Positions 22,587 to 35,219 of a stretch of 64,000 nucleotides of DNA are shown here, piece by piece. Origin of the DNA: Metopolophium dirhodum. Lineage: Eukaryota; Arthropoda; Insecta; Hemiptera; Aphididae. The notes under the pieces were generated by a model that saw only the letters and a list, made by a program, of their open reading frames with translations, ran no database searches and had not been told where the DNA came from. Position 1 is the first letter of the stretch. Each line of letters begins with the position of its first letter. The translations under genes were made by a program, and so were the position numbers. The DNA lies in contig NC_083565.1 in assembly GCF_019925205.1 (NCBI RefSeq), positions 37,600,241-37,664,240 of the forward strand, in the 5' to 3' direction.

Positions 22587-25500
22587 AATATTCAAAGTAC
22601 CTTTTTAATAAGTTGAGCTTTTTTAACTGGTATATTTACCTCGCACGATATTTAAAATATAAAATACATTTTTTTAAACTACTATAGATTTATCATATTT
22701 CCATGCATTGGATATATACTTAATAATATCCAATAACCATAAACCACTCGACCAATGCAAATAAGTACCTATCGTTATTATATACTTTTAATAATTTTCA
22801 TGAGACAAGAATTTATTTAAATATCCAGCGTCATGCTAATGGTATAATATACTATAATATCGTTATTATATATTTTATTCGTAATATAATGGCTTCAGAT
22901 GATGATTAATGGAAATAGTTCAAATAGTTTTTATCGACAACACATAACCGGCCGCTTTCCAAGTATTCAAGTATAACTTATGTGTCGAGTATTAAACAAT
23001 AATATATTTATTTTATATACATACATATAATAACGGAATAAAATGATAGAGTGAGAAATGTCATCTTAACCGATTTTTTTTATCTATTTTGCACATTGTA
23101 AAATACATACATTTTCGAAAATCGACGTTTGTGGCAATCGATTTTATGGGCCGTTTAATATTTCCTTATAGGCCATTCCGTATAAGATTCACTGTCGTTT
23201 AGCATTTTCAATGATTTTATAACGTTCTGTTATCGCGTGCATTTTGTTGCCACTTGACAATAATATGATAATATTCCGCATAAATCGATTATGAGATTCT
23301 CGTACATGATTATAGCATAGGTACTATATTATATTATTCTTTTTAGTTTTTTTTCTCCTTCCTTATGATCGTCAATCGAATTTAATTTTTCGTCTCGTCC
23401 AACCATATCCTAACGTGCAAAAATCAGTACAGGATATTATATCATATGGAACGTATTTAGTGATGTGCGATGTTCAAAATGTAGACACAGTGAAGTCAAT
23501 TGGATATCTCCAGGACGTATGCTAACGTCCGGTTGAGTGGCTTTTATTTTCAAACTCTCTGCGATTACAAGTTGTGAGTTCTCCGAGAGGTTTGTCCATG
23601 ACATACAGAAGAGCCGTGCCGAGAAGTAGGGCAAGTGCCTTAGGGCGTCAAAAGTCGTACCATTTCAAAGGGCGGTAAATGTTTAAATACGTTTGTTTAA
23701 ATAGGGGTGCCAAATGTTATTACACTGTGGTGCAAATGAAAGTTAGCACGGCACTGATGATGTATTTGAGACATTTTATTTTAACAGCTCATCGACATGA
23801 GTTTTTAACTTATAAGGAATATACGTCATTATCCAACTGAAGGATTCACTGGGTTTTCACGTATACAATGATTTTGTAACGAATTTCTGATGAATTTTGT
23901 TGCCGCTTGCTGCAATAATATAAAGTGTTGTAGATACTGTATCCATTGAAATTTGTCACAATAAATGAAATACACATAATTAGATTTATATAAATCACTG
24001 AATAAACCGTATTTTATAATACCCATAGGTGATAAATATATATAATGGCAAAGAGAGATCCGCCCTTGTGCCCAAGATGCATACAAATAACTCAGTCTAC
24101 TGCCCAAACTTCGACAAAGCCAGAAATTAGTTAAACATTCGGTGCAATTTATATGATATAAAATATATGATCTTGTCTTAAAAAAATTGATATGAAAAGT
24201 GTTATAATATAATGTAAAAACGTACCAGTTATTAATTATGTAGTCGAATATGTATTTGAGGATAAAAATATATAAATATTAAATACATATCGTAACATGT
24301 ATAATAGCCAATACAGATATTGTATAAAATAATAAAAATAATTCACATTGTCTCTTTAATTATTATCAATTGGAACATAATATATTGTAAGCCTAGCTGT
24401 ATTATATGAAAATATGAATTAAACAGTAAAAATTGGCCTTTGTAACCAAGAAATAAAATTTAAAATAATAATTAATAATTAGTGTTTTCTTAAAATTTAG
24501 ACGATTATATTATTGAACGACATGATTATAATAATATTTTGATCCACATATCGCGGTGACGCGCAGTGGTTAACGAAACGTGGTATTCAACAATCGCAAT
24601 GATTCATTTCACTTCTCGGTCATTGACATAGTGACATTTTATAAAAGTTCCCATTTGTATATTATTATATTTATAAGAAATATTAAAACACACAAATCAA
24701 GAGTTCACTCGATTTTTAAAACGGTAAAAAACTTACACGATAAATGCGTACACGACCCACATCACTATTATAATAATATTCTGCGCCATATATCGATTTT
24801 TATGCGATTCTCGTACACGAGCGGTATTATCTTATGATATTATTCTTTTCATCTTTTACGACATTTCACATTTTCCTCCCCGTTTTTTTTATGTCCGTTA
24901 ATTGAACTTAATTTCTTGGTCCCGTCGTCTTGTCAATATTTATCTTAATTTCCTCTCGAATTTTTCTTTTTCAGCGATCACCACTCGAGCGTTAAAAGCA
25001 GACTCCGGCGTGTCGTCCCTCTTTTTTTTTCTTCTGTGTGTAGGATATTAATTCGTGGGTATTAAAGTCTCAAGTGGGAAAGCTCAAGTTTTCAGAAGAA
25101 GCTAATATTATGTATATATAACATAAACTTTAAAACAGTGCCCTAAATGTTAATTAAGTTAAATTAGCATCCAAAGGGTTTAATTGAAGTATATTGGCTT
25201 ATATTATATAAGTTCGCGTGAATGATAACTGCCGCAGCGTTGTCGGATAATATTATACTGTTTTCGTCTTTCGGGACCAGTCATTGATGTAATGACTACA
25301 ACAACTACAACAACTGTAGTAAACGAATGACATTCTACGCGTTGTAAAATTAAAATAACTTGCTGTCACGTCAATCAACAAGTATTAATTAAATTATTTT
25401 ATCACGTTTACAACAACTGTCAAGAGATGTTAAAATACGATACTTATTTTATTTATTTGTTATTTGTTGATAATATAACGCATTATATGGATATTTTACC

Positions 25501-25720
25501 AGTATTATACCGTATGGAACCTTGCAGTACCTAAATAATTGGACAAAGGTTATAAAACTATTGTACAATAATATTATGACCAGTTTTGAAACGGCTTGAA
25601 AATTCCAAAAAACATTTTAAGTGCCACAATTATTATACGAGAATAATTATTTTAGAGTAAATCAATATATTATTTTAAAGTCACGCTACCAATATACCAA
25701 CAGTATACCACTATACTTAA
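22587..25720. other. AT-rich sequence, no supported gene
   Basis: Small minus-strand frames at 23437-23634 (65 codons) and 23829-24107 (92 codons) have less biased composition than most, but no motif I recognise. They sit in a stretch with repeat-like wording (GGGCAAGTGCCTTAGGGCG, CTTGTGCCCAAGATGCATAC) and may be fragments of aphid interspersed repeats. The rest is AT-rich spacer. Confidence 0.4.
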
Positions 25721-25975
25721 CAGTGCAGACTAGAAATAATGATATTGTAATTTAAAATGATTCCGTAACTACAATATTCGTAGTAAATTATATTCTTAAG
25801 TATAAAATTCGTTTTCTAATGATTTTAACTAAAATATATTATATTTTTTTATAACGTTTGTATGATATTACCTTGTATAACACAGTGCAGACTAGAAACA
25901 ATTATATTGTAATTTAAAACAATTCCTTAGTTACAATATTCATTTTTCATAGTAAATTATATTCTTAAGAAGATG
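25721..25975 (+). repeat. Short tandem duplication, period 162 bp
   Basis: CAGTGCAGACTAGAAA at 25721 recurs at 25883. Both are followed by TATTGTAATTTAAAA and end with AGTAAATTATATTCTTAAG. The second copy has lost the 3' part of the unit. Confidence 0.85.
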
Positions 25976-26034
25976 ACAGCCCACTATTTGTTTTCTCTCT
26001 CTAGCCCACGTGAAACATAGACAAAACGCATTTA

Positions 26035-26341
26035 CGCAGAATCATTTTTTCTATGTTTTTAAGTAATCTTAGAGTTTAATAACTCATGAAAAAAAAAATA
26101 GAGAACAATATTTTTGAGGGAATGACATATTGATTTGTCTAAATATTGTCTCAAAACAATTTAAACATAATTTAAGTTTAAAACATTTTTTCGTTTATTT
26201 TGAAATTCTAATACTAAGTCAAATAACAATAATTGTCAAAAAGACAATTTGTCATTTCCTCAAAAATATTATTCTCTCTTTTTTTGTCATGGGTCATTTT
26301 ACTCTAAGATTACATAAAAACATAGAAAAAATGATTCTGCG
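26035..26341 (+). mobile_element. Family F4 foldback MITE (307 bp) flanked by TTA
   Basis: Starts CGCAGAATCATTTTTTCTAT and ends with its inverse, ATAGAAAAAATGATTCTGCG. The inverted arms are about 100 bp long and roughly 90% identical by eye, around a ~100-bp loop. TTA sits immediately outside both ends (26032-26034 and 26342-26344), consistent with a 3-bp target duplication as in PIF/Harbinger-type MITEs; that class call is an inference. The 71-codon frame at 26130-26345 runs through the loop and right arm and is not a gene. Confidence 0.85.
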
Positions 26342-26344
26342 TTA

Positions 26345-28285
26345 ATACATCATTTTAAGTATCAAATTAATTTAACAAAAATTTATTATTATTTTTTATA
26401 CCATGTGTATAATACCTGGTATAATACAGTTTTATACCACTGTATAATAAAAAGTCACATCTCTGGATTACATCTGCCGTCACGCTCTGGTTCTATAAAC
26501 TATATTTGTATCGTTCGCGCATACACTCAGAATTTAATAATCATTTTTTGTTTCATCTGTAATTTATAATACATTTTTTATTAAACGTTTTAAAAACAAA
26601 TTGTGTACCCATGTTTTACATATTTTTTTTTATCTTGTCGTGTACGATAAACCCGAACAATACTATTGTTTTTTTTTTTTTTTATCTATCGTTGTTGTCT
26701 ATACGAGACTATGTCAGTTTCGCAAAACAATTATTTAGACATTTAATTACGAATGTGTATAGACACTGAAATTCACCAGTAAAATGAAAAAAAATAAATA
26801 TTATTTTGGTATTTCACAGTATATAGACAAAAGTAAAGGAGCATCATATTTATATATACATATTTATACCTATTCGTAATCAAAAATTGAAAAAAAGGAC
26901 TTTAAAAAATGCGTTTGATGTCCTTTGCTCTATTTCTAGCTACTCTTCCCCACCCCACCATCTTTAAAAATAATTCGAATCTTCGCTTTTAGATTTGAGT
27001 CGGAGACCTGCTGCAGCAGCTGTTATTGGTTTTACAACTATTATTATTTCTTTTCTATTCTACGAATGTCTGAGGACAGTGAATGCGGTCCGAAAAACTA
27101 GTGTAAGTACTCTGGATGTATATTACATTAAGCCGGTGGATCGGAAATCGAACACGGATTGTATTTTAAAGTGGTTATTTTTCATTTCGCCAATACCTTT
27201 AGCTAGAGATGGAGAATTTACGTAAAAAAATATCGGTAAATTTACCAATAAAGTGGTAAAAGTGGTAAAATATAGAATCTAAGGTTGACAAATTTGGTTC
27301 TTTCTCATAACAACAATAAAGAATCAAAAATATATCTATTGTTCTGTATCAGTAGAAATTATGAATATTTTTTGATAATGCAATTAATAAATAATTGAAA
27401 TTAATTTATCAAAATTACCACATCATTAATTCCTTTATTTGTTTATGTTCAAAAGTCAAAACATTTATATTTATTTAACTATTACTTATATTATACAGTT
27501 TCAAGAAAATACAAAATTTGATAAGTATAATAATTACTGTTTTGGTATTTATTATCAGTTGATAAAAAAAGATATCTCTTTGTAATTCGGGATAGACGTT
27601 TTTAATTGCATTTTATTGGAGGGGCCACACAAAATTTTTTTGGGTAAAAACAATTTACCAGTAAAAAAAAAATGTGTAAAATTTACAGCACTCACATCTC
27701 ATCAACCTTTAGCACGCCGCAAAGAAAATTATTCGGAAAAAAAAAACCGTTCACGTTTGTGACACACCTATTTTCGACCAAACCTTGACCGCTGTTAACC
27801 AAATTTAGCATAAAGTCCGCACCAAAGCGTATAACGCTGGCGATTTAAATGCATCTCACACGTCGAAAATACCGTATTTATATAAATATATTTATCGTAC
27901 CTTATAATGTTCGCGTGTTGGATTTAAATTGAAAATAATATAATTCATTTCTGGCTCGATACCAATATAATATTATAGCAATCGAAGCGAGGCAGTCTCC
28001 GCATCTCGGATTGACGCGTATTATACTACAGAATAAATTTAATTTATTCTGTGCCTATACCAACAGAAAACGCATTTTTGTTACTGGTACACGTGGTAAG
28101 GGTAACGATGGCAGTGCAAGATCTTTGGACAGCTTTGCAAACAGTTACTGCGTGTACGCATTGTTTAGCTTTACAGCAAAATATTTCTATAAACATTAGT
28201 TTTTTTTCTAATTAAGTCAAATGTAAATATTTTTTATTTTTAATAAAATCAAGAACGAAACGGGTCGAGGTAAAAATTGGCAAGT
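26345..28285. other. AT-rich sequence with one candidate exon
   Basis: Mostly AT-rich, with poly-T at 26669-26684 and a moderately CpG-containing stretch at 27700-28140. Contains the candidate exon at 26993-27102. A 62-codon frame at 28011-28199 has no motif I recognise. Confidence 0.45.
26993..27102 (+). other. Candidate internal exon (membrane-segment-like frame)
   Basis: A pyrimidine-containing stretch ending CTTCGCTTTTAG precedes the block, and GTGTAAGTA follows it, so both splice sites have acceptable shape. One frame is open throughout and encodes a hydrophobic run AAAAVIGFTTIIISFLFYE followed by a polar, arginine-containing tail, as a membrane anchor might. The open frame continues past the donor to 27225. 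There is no neighbouring exon in phase that I can identify and no known family, so this is weak evidence for a real exon. Confidence 0.18.
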
Positions 28286-28610
28286 CTGGGCATAAATGAG
28301 TTAAAAAGTTAGAATTAAGTTAATTTAAAATTTTTAAAATTTAATTTGTATTAACTTAATTTTTAACTTAACTGATTTTCATTGATACGAAATTAATAAA
28401 TAACGAGTTAATTTTAATCAAATCCAAGTTAGGATAATTTATAAATAATTAAATAATAAATATAATACAATTTTTATCGATGATACAATGTTGCGTAAAC
28501 ATTTACTTTTTATTATTTTAAACCATATTAATGGCTATTTATAAATTGATTAATTAAATAAATATCTTAACTTAGGTCAATAAGTGAATTGTAAGTTTTT
28601 TCTTTAATTC
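28286..28610 (+). mobile_element. Family F2 element, right end lost
   Basis: Starts CTGGGCATAAATGAGTTAAA and follows the F2 order (AATCAAATCCAAGTTAGG core, ATGGCTATTTAT block), then loses similarity. Somewhat diverged from the copy at 4261. Confidence 0.75.
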
Positions 28611-29552
28611 TAAGTGTGTAATTAATATATTATTTTCAGTCATCTATAACCGAACACGTTTAAAAGAAGAAAAAATATTTTTCATAATTTCACTGAAAAA
28701 TTTCAAGTGAAATATTTCAAATTCAGAACCCTAATAATTGTTATACGCGTTTCGCGTCTCTCGATGACTGTCCTGACCTTATCGACGATGACAATATTTT
28801 ATGATGATGCCTGCGCGCGTGGGAGGCATCGGATCTGGACTGGACGGCAAAAAATTTAAGACGCGACCCTGGGATGGGGCGAAGAAAAAGAAGGCATTTG
28901 TCATGGTATGATGTGTAATAATAACTAATAATGTATTATGATGGGGAATTCCGGACGGTTAGTGCCGCGCTTTTAACATACGAGTCAGCGTCATCGCGGT
29001 CGACGGTCGCATATAATATTATACTATTTTATGGTATAATTATACGCATTTCTTATAGGTACTAGCTCTATGTGGATATTCTCAGTTCTACGGTATAAAA
29101 TGATATGACATGTTATGGTGATATTGTACTATAATATGTAAGGCTGGTGAGACCACCTCCATCGGTCGCCGCACGGTCCACGGACACCCGGTGCGAGGAG
29201 ACGACGACGACGACGACGGGTGTTGCCGAAGAAGATTCGTATAATTGTCATCAATCTTTGAAGTGACGGAAACCAACTTTTCGTAATAATATAAATATTA
29301 TTCATGAATAGTGACCATAAATCCCCAATCGCACAATCCCCTGTATCTGAAATGCTGTTAATTTAATTAAATTTATCTAATATTATATAAATCCTCCTTG
29401 TTATAATAGTTTGCATGGTTGATGTAAAATTATATCTTTACAGATTGTACATATATTAAAAATAATATTATTTTATTATTATTATTATTATTATTATCAT
29501 CGACACTCGCAACGTGGTCGTGACTTATTATTACAATATTAATATAATAATA
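28611..29552. other. CpG-rich patch (28740-29230) in AT-rich DNA
   Basis: CpG-rich words (GATGCCTGCGCGCGTGGGAG, GTCATCGCGGTCGACGGTCG) and an (ACG)n run at 29201-29218. The minus frame at 29088-29276 reads that run as serines and is not credible. A (TTA)n tract spans 29471-29498. No gene identified. Confidence 0.45.
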
Positions 29553-30168
29553 TGTTCGTCGATTACCCGATGATACGTCGTGCTCGCCTCGTGAATATTT
29601 TAAACGTGTCTCGTATCACAATATACATAGTTATATCAGTACAAAATATAAATCTGCGACATACTGTTGATCGGTCCACTTTTATTTAATTTTTCAGTTT
29701 TTCAACAGACCACTATTGGCGTTTGCGACTTTCTGTTAGAAAACTGCAAAGTCTGCAAATTTAATATATTATTATATTAGACACTATAAAATAAATTGTA
29801 AACAGCATATTAATAGTACCTATTATGTGTGTGATAATCATTCTGAGCCAATGGGAATTAATCAAAAATTAGATAAATACAAAATTACAATATTATGATG
29901 TTCGTCGATTACCCGATAATACGTCGTGCTCGCCTCGTTAATATTCTAAACGTGTGTCGGATCACAGTAAATAGTACAACATATTATATTTCTGCGACGC
30001 GACTGCGACAATCGGTTTTTCAGCGTTTCCCACAAGTTTCTGAAAACCACAACGCGTTATAAGATATTATATTTATTTAGACATTTTGCGCAATAAATCA
30101 TAAACAGCATATTAATATGTGCGCGATAATAACTCTCAGCTTATGTGAATTAATCAAAAATTAGATTC
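29553..30168 (+). repeat. Tandem duplication, period 346 bp
   Basis: Both copies begin TGTTCGTCGATTACCCGA (29553, 29899) and share TACGTCGTGCTCGCCTCGT, a CTGCGAC block and a terminal AATTAATCAAAAATTAGA. Identity is moderate, with indels in the middle. The units contain no conserved frame. Confidence 0.88.
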
Positions 30169-31129
30169 TACCCACTGATACGGTACATTATAATACCATT
30201 ATAATATCATACACATAGGTTAGACCTTGGGTTTAAGACGTTTTTGTTTTTTTTTCTTCGTTAGTATTAATAATGATAATAAGGTGCACAATGTTATTAT
30301 TGTTTTTGTCTTATGAATCTGTTATTGAAACGTGTAATAATGATAATAATATTATGCGTATATGTAGTTTTTTTTCACCGCATATCTCGTCAGAACTATA
30401 ATATACGTCCTGAATTCCATACAATATATAATATTATAATTAATATAACATACTTACGCGCGAGTGTGTAAGCAAAACGTAATTAAATTTCGTGCCTCCG
30501 AGTTATATTAAAAACGAATGGAGTTTTGTAACTTTTAATAAAATAAAAATATATTATCGAGGCGTGCTTTTTTCCGTCGAAAGTCTTGAAAATTACAGTG
30601 AGCACTTTATAATAATATATTTAGTCACGATGCGTGATACATACTCCCCTCAGCATTTTTGAAATTATAATATTTTTTGAATATTTTGAACAGCTAGAAT
30701 ATTGAATATTTGACTAACCATAATGTACCAAATGAAAATGTTGACTAAATATTTTTATAAAGTTTCCATGAAAATGTTTTTTCAAAATCAATGATTAAAA
30801 TGTTTTTTATAAAATATTTTCAAAGATATGAACTTCTTGGCCAAAGAATATAACTAAAATATTTCCTAATTATTTACACAACTTTTTAAAATATTTTGAC
30901 AACTATATTATTTTCCTGAAAATGATTTTACCTTATTTATGAACTATTTTTATGCTGTGTGGGACTGCGTGCCTACGTAATGGCGCCTGCAAGTCTGTCT
31001 ATATATTTGAAAAATATTTTTTATTAAAAGTTTCCATCGATTTATCTATTTCAAACGGCATACGCAACGTTCAGATCAACATTGCCATTTCCATTATCGA
31101 TTGGTAGACCAATCGCGATTGGATTCTGT
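30169..31129. other. AT-rich spacer with a dispersed repeat
   Basis: Contains at 30690-30850 the partner of 15945-16150. No gene supported. Confidence 0.45.
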
Positions 31130-31925
31130 TCTGACCAACTTGAATAAAATATAATATAATTTTTCCTTTTAATGCATAATTTATTCAAATTCTGATTTTC
31201 GGAATTTTAAGTATGGGCACTTAAAAGTTGAATTTTTAAATGATCAGATTTTTTCTCAGCGTATCAGGAGTGTCCCGTGGTGACCAAATCTTCAACGACT
31301 ACTTCTATAGATGAGAATTTCCCTTTTTTTTTAAAGTAAATTATGAAGAAGATATGTTTTTTGTAAATGTTGTTGTATCAAACGTATATTTGTATGTATT
31401 AAAATGTATTTGACGAGTAGTTTCTGAATTATTAAAGTCTAGTCCTTGAAAATGGTTTTACAAAAAATATAATATGATGTGTAATATTTAACATAGTACG
31501 TTATGTACTTGTTTTACTCATACAATTTTTATTTTTACAATTTATAAATTGTCAATAAATCAGAATTATTTGCTACAATGTTCATATCATCAAAGCTCCC
31601 ATTATCATGGATTTATCCGCTATCATTATTCTGATAATAACTATGGGAAACTACTTGTTGGAACTTCAATTTAGATACTTCGACACTTCCAATAAAATCA
31701 TTTGCTAATTAATAATTTAAGGTTGAAAAGGCGGTTCTCAATATTAAAAAATAACAAAGCTCGCACCGGCCACAGGACACTACTTAAAAAACCTAAGTAC
31801 ATAATTGAAAATACGGTATTTTAGTAGGCACACTGCTTAAAAATTCCAAAATTCCAAATGTCGATAAATTAAATATTAAAACAAATATGGAGGGGTGAAT
31901 ATGCTTTTGTATAGTATAAACAATA
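31130..31925 (+). mobile_element. Family F1 element with degenerate ends
   Basis: The inner blocks match the F1 order: an ATTCTGATTTTCGGAATTTT left-arm block, GAGTGTCCCGTGGTGACC, then the inverse-arm blocks GGCGGTTCTCAATATTAAAA and AATTCCAAATGTCGATAAAT. The termini are poorly preserved, so the limits are approximate. Confidence 0.6.
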
Positions 31926-32836
31926 TATAGAGTGATTTGGTATTGGGTATGCCCACCTTTTTATTTTACTTAAGTAATGCATTTATTTAAATTTCGATTA
32001 TTGCAATTTTCAAATATACTTACTTAAATGCAATTTTTTTAAATCCTTACATTTTTTCTCATCATATTAGGATGTCCCGTGGCGATATAAACCACTACTT
32101 CTTTAAATGGGAATCTTTCTTTATTTTTTTTTTTAATGAATTATAAAGTAGATATGTTTTTGTAAATGTTGACGTATAAATAAAAATTTGAACGAATCGT
32201 TTCTGAATTATTCAAACGTTTCATGTTTGTACCCACTTAAGGATAATAGTCCTTAAAATGGTTATACAAAAAATATAATATAATAATATGTACTGTTTAA
32301 CATGGTAGTTATATTACTCATAATTTTTTACAATTTAAAAAATGTGGATAGTGACCTGATATGGCGCGGTGGCTGTCCTCGGCCATCAACGTGTTCTGAA
32401 GTCAAACATCGATCGATGTCCCTAGCTCCCGGATGGGTGACCGCCCAGGATTTTGGTGACAAATCCTCGCCTCATAACACGTAACGTGTTGTAAACTGAA
32501 GAATATTTTTCTATGTATGTATTTCGGTACATACAAATCGAATTTAGTATAGCTAGTTCATGAGTCATAAGTATTTAAAGCTTAGACGAGTGGAGTAGGG
32601 GATCAACATTTTGACTCCACTCCACTCATCGAAGGTTAAATATTAAAATCAATGTAAGTCCGTAGTTCAGAGAAGTAAAAAACTTAAAAAAAATTATGAC
32701 GATAAAATATACTTAAAATATACTTTTTTAACAAAAACGGTGTTTAGCAACGACTCGAAACCGTGTAAAAAATATTTTCAAAAACATAAATAATTTTTGA
32801 ATAATGAGTGTGTATTACGTTAAGCCGATCACCCTG
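31926..32836 (+). mobile_element. Family F1-like element interrupted by a 5S-derived SINE
   Basis: Begins TATAGAGTGATTTGG and carries F1 left-arm wording (TTAGGATGTCCCGTGGCGAT, GATAATAGTCCTTAAAATGG). At 32351 a SINE head interrupts it. After the SINE, the sequence to CCGATCACCCTGT (about 32836) only weakly resembles an F1 right end, so the right limit is uncertain. A short hairpin (GAGTGGAGT / ACTCCACTC, 32588-32627) lies within. Confidence 0.5.
32351..32510 (+). mobile_element. 5S-rRNA-derived SINE, best-preserved promoter
   Basis: Head GTGACCTGATATGGCGCGGT, then TCTGAAGTCAAACATCG (5S box A-like: GAAGTCAAGCATCG) and, 25-30 bp on, GGATGGGTGACCGCC, identical to a typical metazoan 5S box C core. 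The spacing of these two blocks matches that of the 5S internal control region. No poly-A tail or clear target duplication is visible, so the 3' end is probably truncated; the end given is approximate. The overlapping frame at 32302-32484 is not a gene. Confidence 0.8.
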
Positions 32837-33932
32837 TCCCCGTCCACACGACGCGGCAAGTCATATTATTATTGTTACAACGATAATAATATTATTCTAT
32901 CGTTGTGCCCACCTACCCACACAACTTGCCGTACAGTTCTGTTATAAGGCCCATCGGAAATAATAAAACCCGCGATTACCACCCCCTACCTCGTTCATCG
33001 TCGGGTACGCGGAATTTAAGGAAGCGTAGGTATCTACGCACTGTACGTCGTCATGTGCCACGGTATAATATGTGAGATTATTTCTCCAACGTGTAGGTAC
33101 CTATTAATATTATAATATAATACTCGGCGGCGATGGCGCTCGTATTTCGATTTAATGCCGACGGAGGAGCCGCGCTATTATAATGCGCGCGCGTACCCAT
33201 ACCTACGTTGTGGGTAGGTATATAATATATTGTTATTATATCGCAACAATATAAAACCGAAAATAACAATTGTACGAACGATATAATAATAATATTATTT
33301 CCGTCGGATTTACACGGGCGGGCACGCGATTCTTCACCGTCGGCCGGGCGATAACGCGCTGCACAGTCTCGGAGACAATGCCCATTGTGTTTTTCGTATT
33401 AATTTTGCAATTCCCAGTGGTGGAAACTCGACCGGGAAGAAGACTGCACACGCGTACACTCTGTATATTATATTGTATACATGTGCTCATATGATATTTT
33501 ATTCGCCAAGTCGACGTATCATATACGTGGGCATACAATGTTAATATTATGTTACAGAGATTCATAAACTCACAAAAAAAACCTCTCTATAGTCTATATA
33601 CATTAGGTGGGGGTGGCAATGGCGGTAAAATAAGTCCGGACATGATTTACCGTCACCGCTGTGGTGTGTGGAGACCTTGACTTTGGTCATAAGACTACCT
33701 ATGTTTTATATTTATTTCATGCGTACATTTCTTTTAAACATGCTATGTAATAAAATGAAAAAAAAAGGATTAAAACGGGCTTGTCTTCTAAAAACGGGAT
33801 AAAAAGCGTCCCGTTCGAAGTTTTTCGGGACAACGAAACACGATGGTCAAAAAAGGGACATTACCGTTTTAATCTGGATGTCTGGTCGCCCTAAGCTAAA
33901 TTATACTATCGTTTTGTATCACAAATACCAAG
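32837..33932. other. CpG-rich patch, no assigned gene
   Basis: 32850-33460 is CpG-rich (ACACGACGCGGCAAGTC, GGCGGCGATGGCGCTCG, GGGCGGGCACGCGATTC). Overlapping frames on both strands at 33236-33565 and 33270-33494 conflict with each other and show no family. After 33600 the sequence becomes AT-rich again. Confidence 0.45.
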
Positions 33933-34548
33933 CCGGGGCATAAACGAGTTAAAAATTTAAAGTTAAGTTAATTTTAAATGTTTAACTCAACTGATTTTGA
34001 TTGATATAAACTTAATAAATATCGAGTTACTTTTAATAAAATCCAAGTTACGTGCATTTATAAATAATTAAATAATAAATTTAATTAAATAAATATAAAC
34101 GACAAATATTGCATGAACATTTACTTTTTATTATTTTAAACCGTATTACAGGCTATTTATTTATTAAAACAAAAACAAATAACTTAATTTAAATTAATAA
34201 GGTAATTGTATGTTTCCATATAACTTTTAACTTAACTGAGTTAAAAAAAAAATTAGGATAACTATAAGCTAAAAAAGGTTTAAATGTTTTCTATCAACTG
34301 TACAATTTCTTAAAAATATTACATTTATATTTGTTTATTTAGTTTTATATATATTTAGAATCTTACTTTGAACTTTTTATTAATAATTATATTTAATAAC
34401 TCTCTATTTCCAACATAAGCTTTGCTTAAAGGAGATAGATAATCGAAAATATTATCTTTAATAATAATTTACGTATATTCTTTCTTTTCGATCAATAAAA
34501 AAAAAAACTTAACTTAACTCAACAAAAAATTACCATTAACTTGCCCAG
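33933..34548 (+). mobile_element. Family F2 element with a ~250-bp extra segment
   Basis: Left end GGGGCATAAACGAGTTAA and right end TTAACTTGCCCAG are both kept. Relative to the copy at 4261, roughly 250 bp (about 34290-34490) are additional and AT-rich, either an insertion or sequence lost from the shorter copy. Confidence 0.75.
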
Positions 34549-35219
34549 ATACTAATACTAGTAATATTTATTACTATAATTTAAAATGTTCATAGCCTCC
34601 ATAATCTTATCTTCCGAACTCGTCCTCATATAATTTATTTTTTATTTCAACTATTTATAATATGCACATTGGTAATTTCTTAGATCAGAAGTCGATACTT
34701 ACTCTCTATAAGCAAAATGCTTGTCCAGGGAGTAGGGAGTGTATAATAATATTACTAAAAATTATCTATCGTATTTACATATTATAAGTGCTATTCCTGT
34801 ACTAATATAATACAGTGATAAAATATTTGCTTAAACCGAGGCATTATATAGTAATAATAAACTGGTTTAATATCAGATTGCAAATTATCGATACAACAGT
34901 AACATAATAATAATAGAGACATTAGTCAAATGATCGAATGTATAGATTTTTTGGCATTAATTTACATTTCTAGCTAATTTCCATTAATTTAATATCTGTA
35001 TGAAGTTGGTTAAATAATCTTATACCTCTGGTTGTATAATAATTCTGCATTAATGTTGTATATTTTGGTTTGTTATGATTCAGATTACCACTGTCTTCAC
35101 CACTTGTTCTATAGAAATTATGTAATTTAAATTTTTTTTTTATGTAAATTGCTATTATTTATGTGTTATTGTACAATTGTTTAATCGTTAATAAATTAAT
35201 TGTTTTTCAACTTATGATG
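34549..35219. other. AT-rich spacer
   Basis: Nothing recognised beyond AT-rich words and short poly-T runs. Confidence 0.4.

Noticed and set aside
23437..24107. Two minus-strand frames of 65 and 92 codons with fairly balanced composition
   Set aside because: No motif or splice context; they lie in repeat-like wording and are better seen as possible repeat fragments.
32405..32455. Considered as a functional 5S rRNA gene
   Set aside because: Only the box A to box C part is 5S-like; the flanks are SINE-type, and the 5' and 3' paired ends of 5S rRNA are absent.
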